DNA from: Methanoregula sp.
Lineage (GTDB): Archaea > Halobacteriota > Methanomicrobia > Methanomicrobiales > Methanospirillaceae
Reading direction: 5' to 3'
Length of the DNA: 8,399 bases
Assembly: GCA_003154335.1 (NCBI GenBank)
Contig: PMDE01000120.1
Location: 1-8,399, forward strand
The position numbers and the translations under genes are program-made. Shown piece by piece: positions 1 through 3,978 of this stretch. The notes under the pieces are model-generated. The model was not told the DNA's origin. It worked only from the letters and a program-made list of their open reading frames with translations, and ran no database searches. Position 1 is the first letter of the stretch. Every line of letters begins with the position of its first letter.

Positions 1-260
1 GCACCAGGTATCAGTCCCTCTTTTTCTGTGAATATATGGTTGCGGCTGAGCCATGCGGAAAAGATGCCACCCATCTCGAAAATCAGGATAATTAAAAGGG
101 GATAGACGATCATCCACCCGAGGACAAATGAGGACGGGGTCCCGGAGAAATTCTCCCGGGCAAAGTCCCTCAACAGGAGGGTATTGACCAGCACGACCAG
201 GACCATCGTCTCGCCGCCAATGGCTCCACCAATCAGGCCCGACCGGATTAACAGGTTCAT
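1..260 (-). CDS. Membrane protein of unknown function, N-terminal part, runs off the left edge
   Basis: The open frame begins at the ATG whose first base is 260 and stays open to base 1, giving 86 visible residues. An in-frame TGA at 354-356, with no ATG, GTG or TTG between it and base 260, makes this the only good start. The visible part has two hydrophobic stretches, about residues 8-30 and 45-71, separated by a short charged polar loop (RDFARENFSG). This suggests a polytopic membrane protein with at least two helices. No conserved domain is recognisable and the C-terminus is missing. There is no strong Shine-Dalgarno just before the ATG. An archaeal TATA-like element lies about 120 bp upstream. 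The family is not recognised, so no function is assigned. Confidence 0.6.
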   Translation of the reverse strand, partial: MNLLIRSGLIGGAIGGETMVLVVLVNTLLLRDFARENFSGTPSSFVLGWMIVYPLLIILIFEMGGIFSAWLSRNHIFTEKEGLIPG

Positions 261-301
261 GGTAACAGTCCAGGTTTCTCTCCCGAACCGGAGTGACAGA
301 A

Positions 302-316
302 TGCACCACTGGTGCA
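302..316. repeat. 15-bp perfect palindrome in the leader of the leftward membrane gene
   Basis: TGCACCA, a central C, then TGGTGCA: two 7-bp arms around one base. It lies about 42 bp before the ATG at 260 and downstream of the likely transcription start. It could be an operator half-site pair or a chance palindrome; a hairpin with a one-base loop is unlikely to form as drawn. Confidence 0.4.
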
Positions 317-377
317 GTGTGATCCAGCCCCGTCCCGAAAGTACATCGCATCTTCAGCTACTCTATTCTTTTACAAT

Positions 378-393
378 GATTTATAGATTTTCA
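378..393 (-). promoter_or_regulatory. Putative BRE/TATA promoter for the leftward membrane gene
   Basis: On the minus strand TGAAAAT (387-393) precedes CTATAAATC (378-386), which resembles an archaeal BRE plus TATA box. The expected transcription start is near 356, leaving a leader of about 95 nt before the ATG at 260. A second A/T-rich element lies at 396-409, so the exact box is uncertain. Confidence 0.35.
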
Positions 394-420
394 CAATAAA
401 ATATAGAGAAAAGGACACTA

Positions 421-612
421 TCATTCGCGGGCGAGGGTAACGACCGCAAGAGCAACAAGAATGAAGGCTATCAGAAAGAGGGCATAGGAGATCTGCGCTA
501 GATCGGGAGCGGTGAGCAGGAGTACGCAGCCGATGATTGCCAGCAGGAAGCCGACAAAAATCTGGATGAGGGGCCCATCAAGGTTGATCATATTCGATGA
601 AACATATCCCAT
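421..612 (-). CDS. Small two-helix membrane protein of unknown function
   Basis: The gene encodes about 63 residues ending in LARE before TGA at 421-423. A polar N-terminus is followed by a hydrophobic helix (about residues 16-34 from this start), a short turn with TAPDLAQ, and a second hydrophobic helix reaching almost to the C-terminus. This is the pattern of a hairpin-like integral membrane protein. I chose ATG 612 because GGTG lies six bases upstream; a GTG at 621 and an ATG at 591 are alternatives in the same frame. It shares strand with the membrane gene at 1-260, but the 160-bp gap with its own TATA-like element suggests separate transcription. The hydrophobic pattern makes chance unlikely, but the family is not recognised. 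Confidence 0.55.
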   Translation of the reverse strand: MGYVSSNMINLDGPLIQIFVGFLLAIIGCVLLLTAPDLAQISYALFLIAFILVALAVVTLARE

Positions 613-761
613 TGCTTGCACCCATGAAAAGTCAGTTTTGAATTCTGTTTCTTCGTGATCTGATTCTTCTGCCCGCTATTTACATGTATATGGCGCCTGC
701 CATCCACTTCACTCTGAAGCACGTTCAACCACAATAGCGGTGAGGACCGTTAACCACTCCC

Positions 762-799
762 GGAATTTGCGAAATTCCTTTTACTTTTCAAAAAGGAAT
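762..799. repeat. Overlapping, mutually exclusive inverted repeats
   Basis: GGAATTT (762-768) pairs with AAATTCC (772-778) around a GCG loop. ATTCCTTTT (774-782) pairs perfectly over 9 bp with AAAAGGAAT (791-799) around an 8-nt loop. The two stems share bases 774-778, so only one can form at a time. This is the geometry of an attenuator or switch, but no such element is known to me here. Confidence 0.5.
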
Positions 800-817
800 G
801 TGTGCATCTTTATCCAT
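788..817 (-). CDS. Possible 9-codon leader ORF
   Basis: ATG at 817 is preceded by AGGAG (824-828) with a six-base gap, a textbook archaeal ribosome binding site. The frame encodes MDKDAHIPF and stops with TGA at 788-790. Its last codons make one arm (791-799) of the 9-bp stem described at 762-799. A T-rich TATA-like element (about 845-852) would place transcription start near 822. The next gene on this strand is the small membrane protein about 175 bp further on. Nine codons can arise by chance, so this is tentative. Confidence 0.25.
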   Translation of the reverse strand: MDKDAHIPF

Positions 818-960
818 GGACTTCTCCTGCTAAGAATAACGAATGATAAAAACACGTTCCGACCGTTTTAGGGCAGCCTATACTACAATAACCCGGTTGT
901 GCAGTGAACCGCCCGTTCAATAGGTTTTTTTCTCACCCGGTGCAAACACTAACTGTTCTC

Positions 961-975
961 TCTATAGAAAATATT
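961..975 (+). promoter_or_regulatory. Weak TATA-like element before the aminotransferase
   Basis: CTATAGAAAATATT lies about 25 bp before the ATG at 989, the spacing expected for a leaderless archaeal transcript. No Shine-Dalgarno is visible before that ATG, which fits leaderless initiation. The upstream bases are not a good BRE. Confidence 0.3.
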
Positions 976-988
976 CCGGATTTGTTCT

Positions 989-2170
989 ATGCAGTACCGT
1001 TTTGCCGACAGACTCTCGCACGCCCCGAAATCATTTCTTGGCGAGCTCTTCAGGGTCTCTGCAGATCCAGGCATCATTTCGTTTGCGGGCGGGCTCCCTT
1101 CATCAGCCCTCATCGACACCGTAGGGATAAAAAAAGCAACATGCCAGGTCGTGGAAGAAGACCCGGCAACAGCACTCCAATACACGACAACAGACGGTTA
1201 CCTTCCCCTGCGCGAATACATCGCCAACCGGTACCGCTCCCGGCTTGGCATCCCCGCTACTGCTGAAGAGATCCAGATCGTAAACGGGTCTCAGCAGTGC
1301 CTCGACCTCTTTGCAAAAATTTTTCTTAACAAGGGAGACCACGTTGGAATTGAACGTCCTGGTTATCTTGGCGCAATAGAAGCCTTCTCGCTATACGAAC
1401 CGGTTATTGATACGGTGCCACTCGAAGACGGGGGGCCCAATCTCCCTGCATTTGAGCATCTCATCCGGGAAAAAGAAGTAAAATTTTTCTATGGCATACC
1501 CAACTCCCAGAACCCTTCCGGAAGGACGTATTCACAGGATAAGCGCCGGGAAATTGCCGGAATCCTGGAGGAGAGCGATGCGGTGTTCTACGAGGACGAT
1601 GCATTTGGAGAACTCTTCTTTGACCGCATGCCCCGCAGGCCGGTGAAGTGGTATTTGCCTGACCAGGCAGTGATCTCCGGTTCATTTTCAAAGATTATTG
1701 CGCCAGGGATGCGTATCGGGTGGATATTTGCACCAGCCGGGATCCTCACCCGGTTCAATATCGTTAAACAGGCAGCAGACCTGCATTCCAACTTCTTCTG
1801 CCAGAAGATCCTTCACCGGTACCTGACCACCAACAATCTCGATGACCACATCAGGAATATTGTCACCGTTTACGAGAGGAAATGCCGGTTGATGTGCGAT
1901 CTGCTTGAGGACCTGTTACCCGAGGTATCGCATACTACACCGGAAGGCGGCATGTTCCTGATGGCAACACTCCCTCATGGACTGTTGTCCAGAACAGTTT
2001 TTGATGAGGGGATAAAACAGGGTGTCGCCATTTTGCCAGGTCTTCCATTCTATGTTGATGGCGGGGGAACGGATACCATTCGAATGAACTTTTCGACCTC
2101 GTCCGAAGAACAAATTAAGGAAGGTATGGTCCGGCTTGCACGGGTAATTACTGATCTTCAAAAGACCTGA
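989..2170 (+). CDS. PLP-dependent aminotransferase, fold type I (LysN/MocR-catalytic-domain type)
   Basis: The 393-residue protein has the usual length for stand-alone class I/II aminotransferases of the 2-aminoadipate/aromatic group. These move an amino group between an amino acid and a 2-oxoacid in the cytoplasm. Visible landmarks: FAGGLP near residue 32, YTTTDGYLPLRE (65-76), NGSQQ (99-103), PNSQNPSG (171-178; Asn175 near PLP), YEDDAF (201-206), GSFSK (231-235) with Lys235 as the Schiff-base lysine, Arg242, and Arg365 in TIRMNF, the expected carboxylate-binding arginine. The tyrosine normally three residues after the pyridine-binding Asp203 is Phe206 here. There is no N-terminal GntR-type DNA-binding domain, so it is an enzyme rather than a MocR regulator. 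Substrate cannot be told from sequence; lysine/aminoadipate or aromatic amino acids are the likeliest. It stands alone, with no pathway partners adjacent. Confidence 0.9.
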   Translation: MQYRFADRLSHAPKSFLGELFRVSADPGIISFAGGLPSSALIDTVGIKKATCQVVEEDPATALQYTTTDGYLPLREYIANRYRSRLGIPATAEEIQIVNGSQQCLDLFAKIFLNKGDHVGIERPGYLGAIEAFSLYEPVIDTVPLEDGGPNLPAFEHLIREKEVKFFYGIPNSQNPSGRTYSQDKRREIAGILEESDAVFYEDDAFGELFFDRMPRRPVKWYLPDQAVISGSFSKIIAPGMRIGWIFAPAGILTRFNIVKQAADLHSNFFCQKILHRYLTTNNLDDHIRNIVTVYERKCRLMCDLLEDLLPEVSHTTPEGGMFLMATLPHGLLSRTVFDEGIKQGVAILPGLPFYVDGGGTDTIRMNFSTSSEEQIKEGMVRLARVITDLQKT

Positions 2171-2179
2171 ACTCCTGTA

Positions 2180-2197
2180 TGACCCCCTGTTGGGTCA
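2180..2197 (+). terminator. Weak hairpin after the aminotransferase stop
   Basis: TGACCC (2180-2185) and GGGTCA (2192-2197) form a 6-bp stem with a 6-nt loop, starting 10 bases after the stop codon. No T-run follows, so a termination role is doubtful. Confidence 0.25.
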
Positions 2198-2312
2198 GAC
2201 GACTGCGGTTCGGGAAGCCGTCAGATTTTCCACTACTCTTTTCCATCCGATTTTGCAGCATTATCACGGAAAAACCGGTTTTTGTTCAGGGCCTGCAGTT
2301 TACAAAACCGGC

Positions 2313-2360
2313 CGAAGATAAAATAAGAGCAGGATCCGGGATTACAGGATTTAGAGGAGG
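2313..2360 (+). promoter_or_regulatory. BRE/TATA promoter and strong Shine-Dalgarno before the cyclophilin region
   Basis: CGAAG (2313-2317) followed by ATAAAATAA (2318-2326) is a good archaeal BRE/TATA pair, predicting transcription start near 2348. GAGGAGG follows at 2354-2360. The first ATG after it, at 2363, does not lead into the cyclophilin frame; the ATGs at 2406 and 2413 lie 46 and 53 bases from the ribosome site. See the cyclophilin entry. Confidence 0.5.
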
Positions 2361-2362
2361 AC

Positions 2363-2440
2363 ATGTTTCCCTGCAATCTTTTATTTTGTTTCCCTGCCAA
2401 CCTGAATGAACGATGTCACCATTGCGAACTTACATCCTGA
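2363..2440 (+). CDS. Possible 25-codon ORF directly after a strong ribosome site
   Basis: ATG at 2363 lies two bases after GAGGAGG; pairing through the first GAGG (2354-2357) would give a five-base spacing. The frame runs 25 codons to TGA at 2438-2440 and overlaps the start of the cyclophilin frame. The peptide has four cysteines, including a CHHC motif at residues 18-21, and no clear signal peptide. It may be a short upstream ORF, or the remnant of the original N-terminus of the cyclophilin after frameshifts. Known homologues cannot be judged from sequence alone. Confidence 0.25.
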   Translation: MFPCNLLFCFPANLNERCHHCELTS

Positions 2441-3008
2441 CTGGTCTGCTTATGGCAGACATTTTATTCTGTGGGGATGCACACAGTCCGCTCCAGCGAC
2501 AGATCTGGCCACAACAACGGCCGGGACAGTATCCATGACACCATCTGCCGAATCCCAGAAACTGGTAAAGCTCGAGACAAACATGGGCAATATCACCATT
2601 GCACTCGACCCTGCCATGCCGATAACCGCCGGCAACTTTGAAACGCTCGTGAAGAAAGGCTATTACGACGGGGTAATCTTCCACCGGGTCATCAATGGCT
2701 TTATGATCCAGGGTGGCGACCCGACCGGCACCGGTACAGGCGGTCCTGGTTACGCGATCAAGGATGAGTTTACCAAGACCAACCGGAATGACCGGGGTAC
2801 GATCTCCATGGCAAACGCCGGCCCCAACACCGGGGGAAGCCAGTTCTTTATCAACCTTGTAGGGAATAATTTCCTGGATTCAAAACACCCGGTCTTCGGC
2901 AAAGTTGTTGAAGGAATGGAGGTTGTCGATAAAATCGCTAAGGTAAAGACCAGTCCGGGAGACCGGCCTGTCCAGAATGTCACCATCCTTCATGCAGTGA
3001 TTGCCTGA
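2406..3008 (+). CDS. Cyclophilin-type peptidyl-prolyl cis-trans isomerase, probable lipoprotein with disrupted N-terminus
   Basis: The isomerase domain covers about residues 52-199 of this frame. It carries FHRVINGFMIQGGD (92-105; catalytic Arg94, Gln102), MANAGPNTGGSQFFI (135-149; Asn137, Gln146, Phe148), FLDSKHPVFGKV (156-167; His161). Phe156 replaces the Trp of human cyclophilin A, and the compact loops are of the bacterial/archaeal type. It speeds prolyl isomerisation during protein folding. Residues 24-51 read GCTQSAPATD and then a Ser/Thr/Ala-rich linker, which is what follows a lipobox in exported archaeal lipoproteins. The 24 residues before it are polar and not a signal peptide. A hydrophobic leader exists in the next frame from ATG 2413 (MSPLRTYILTGLLMADILFC). 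A one-base shift near 2468-2474 would join them. An alternative is a cytosolic form starting at Met44 or Met60. T-tracts follow the stop. Confidence 0.85.
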   Translation: MNDVTIANLHPDWSAYGRHFILWGCTQSAPATDLATTTAGTVSMTPSAESQKLVKLETNMGNITIALDPAMPITAGNFETLVKKGYYDGVIFHRVINGFMIQGGDPTGTGTGGPGYAIKDEFTKTNRNDRGTISMANAGPNTGGSQFFINLVGNNFLDSKHPVFGKVVEGMEVVDKIAKVKTSPGDRPVQNVTILHAVIA

Positions 3009-3033
3009 TATTTTTTTAGTCAATCTTTTTTTC
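3009..3033 (+). terminator. T-tract terminator of the cyclophilin gene
   Basis: Directly after the TGA come ATTTTTTTAG and then TCTTTTTTTC, two runs of seven T on the plus strand. Such T-tracts without a strong hairpin are typical archaeal intrinsic terminators. Confidence 0.6.
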
Positions 3034-3051
3034 ATCATCCGGGGTTCCTTT

Positions 3052-3159
3052 TTATTCCGCGTACCCCATATCGACTTGAACAATCACCTTTTGGTTCGGG
3101 TAACACTCTCCAATATCCAGCAGCGGCTCCTCGTCATTTACCAAAAGCCCGGATATCAT
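3052..3159 (-). CDS. Possible 35-residue protein
   Basis: From ATG 3159 to TAA at 3052-3054 the frame encodes 35 residues, acidic and with a natural-looking composition: ISGLLVNDEEPLLDIGECY then a Val-rich strand (QKVIVQVDMGYAE). GAGG lies ten bases before the ATG. GTATAAGAG near 3219-3227 on the same strand could be a TATA box giving a leader of about 35 nt. The ORF is convergent with the cyclophilin gene and lies downstream of the GTPase on the same strand. No family is recognised. It is short enough to be a chance frame. Confidence 0.35.
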   Translation of the reverse strand: MISGLLVNDEEPLLDIGECYPNQKVIVQVDMGYAE

Positions 3160-3304
3160 TGAATTAAACCCTCATTTTTCTGTTGTGTGGCTGATTTTCA
3201 CAAATACGACAGAATACATTACTCTTATACATCGATAACTTTAAAAAAAACGAGATTTTTGATGAGGGCCTCCCTGATCCTGGTACTATCTGGTTGTTTA
3301 TCCG

Positions 3305-3332
3305 GAATAAAAAGGATAGAATATCAAAAAAA
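3305..3332 (-). terminator. T-tract after the GTPase gene
   Basis: The minus strand immediately past the TAA at 3333-3335 reads a run of seven T, then GATATTCTATCC and CTTTTTATT, fitting an archaeal intrinsic terminator. Confidence 0.5.
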
Positions 3333-3845
3333 TTATTGGTGGGCCTGCCCGTTCCGGTGCGGCGGCAGGGATCGGGTAAAGGCCCATAAAGCCTCAAGTA
3401 ATTCTTTCCTGTCCAGGGCCGAGACCCGGGTGATGTTTGCAGTACTGAACTCCTTCTTCACTACCTCAGGCCGGGCCCCGATACAGTCACATTTGTTTAA
3501 AAAGAGGACAAACGGGATTCCGGCAGAAGTTAGAGAATCATAGAGATGGCGGATAAAATCATCAACCGGGCTTGTTGCATCGACAAGCAGGATTGCCCCG
3601 TCCATTCCCCGACCGATAACTTCGCGGGCAAACTCAAATCTTTCCTGTCCCGGTGTGCCAAAAATATGGATATGGTTTCCCTCCCCCAGTACGCGGCCAA
3701 AATCGAGTGCAACCGTCGTCGTCCCACCCAGACACCCGGCTTCAACATGGCTGGATTGTGGATCCAAGGTCTTTATCAGCGTGGTCTTTCCTGCCCCAAA
3801 AGCACCGAAAACCACAATCTTGAACTTTTTTTCGTCAGGCATCAT
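3333..3845 (-). CDS. Small Ras-like GTPase (COG2229 / MglA-like group)
   Basis: The 170-residue protein is a single GTPase domain with all main motifs: P-loop GAFGAGKTT (14-22; Lys20), a switch I stretch GTTTVALDFG (41-50), the G3 element FGTPGQERF (62-70), G4 NKCD (117-120) and G5 SAL (142-144). The TTVALDFG plus FGTPGQERF pairing, with Gly63 where most GTPases have Asp, is characteristic of the COG2229 predicted GTPases found in archaea and in actinobacterial conservons. These usually act with roadblock/LC7 proteins as molecular switches; no such partner is in the window. There is no signal peptide, helix or C-terminal lipidation cysteine, so it is cytosolic. ATGATG at 3845 has no Shine-Dalgarno, but a TATA box 26 bp upstream fits leaderless translation. 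The process controlled is unknown. Confidence 0.85.
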   Translation of the reverse strand: MMPDEKKFKIVVFGAFGAGKTTLIKTLDPQSSHVEAGCLGGTTTVALDFGRVLGEGNHIHIFGTPGQERFEFAREVIGRGMDGAILLVDATSPVDDFIRHLYDSLTSAGIPFVLFLNKCDCIGARPEVVKKEFSTANITRVSALDRKELLEALWAFTRSLPPHRNGQAHQ

Positions 3846-3866
3846 GAGAAGATGCGATTGGGTGCA

Positions 3867-3880
3867 ATTTTACTATTTCG
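3867..3880 (-). promoter_or_regulatory. BRE/TATA promoter giving a leaderless GTPase mRNA
   Basis: On the minus strand CGAAA (3876-3880) precedes TAGTAAAAT (3867-3875). The box centre is about 26 bp before the ATG at 3845, so transcription should begin at or next to the start codon. This also shows the GTPase need not depend on read-through from fusA. Confidence 0.5.
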
Positions 3881-3904
3881 GTAAGACGACTATTCTTCAG
3901 TATG

Positions 3905-3958
3905 AAAAAAGGCATCAACATGGCAATACGGATTGGACCTTTCAAATCAACAAAAAAA
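3905..3958 (-). terminator. T-tract terminator region after fusA
   Basis: Downstream of the fusA stop the minus strand has CCCTTTTTTTG (T-run 3952-3958) and CCTTTTTTC (3905-3910). They separate the translation operon from the GTPase gene and fit archaeal intrinsic termination. Confidence 0.5.
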
Positions 3959-3978
3959 GGGATAGTAAGGGAGATTTA

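Larger units (their letters stand above)
622..988. other. Non-coding region between divergent genes
   Basis: No substantial ORF is seen on either strand. The stretch holds the overlapping inverted repeats at 762-799, a possible 9-codon ORF at 788-817 on the minus strand, and a weak TATA-like element just before the aminotransferase start. A T-run at 924-930 follows a weak hairpin (CGGTT / AACCG, 893-910). No tRNA or recognisable ncRNA is seen. Confidence 0.6.

Noticed and set aside
257..346. 29-codon minus-strand frame whose TGA overlaps the ATG of the leftward membrane gene (ATGA)
   Set aside because: The overlap looks like coupling, but composition is Gly/Ser/Cys-rich without natural features and there is no ribosome site before its ATG.
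904..1266. 120-residue plus-strand frame overlapping the aminotransferase start
   Set aside because: It is out of frame with a clearly conserved enzyme and is rich in Arg, Pro and His, as expected for a shifted reading of the same DNA.
2171..2405. Possible gene or riboswitch in the gap between the aminotransferase and the cyclophilin
   Set aside because: Only a weak hairpin, the promoter and the ribosome site can be supported; frames here are short and lack features.
3259..3543. Plus-strand frame beginning MRASLILVLSGCLSG, resembling a lipoprotein signal peptide with a lipobox
   Set aside because: It runs antisense into the conserved C-terminal part of the GTPase, has a basic, shadow-like composition after the first 15 residues, and has no ribosome site.
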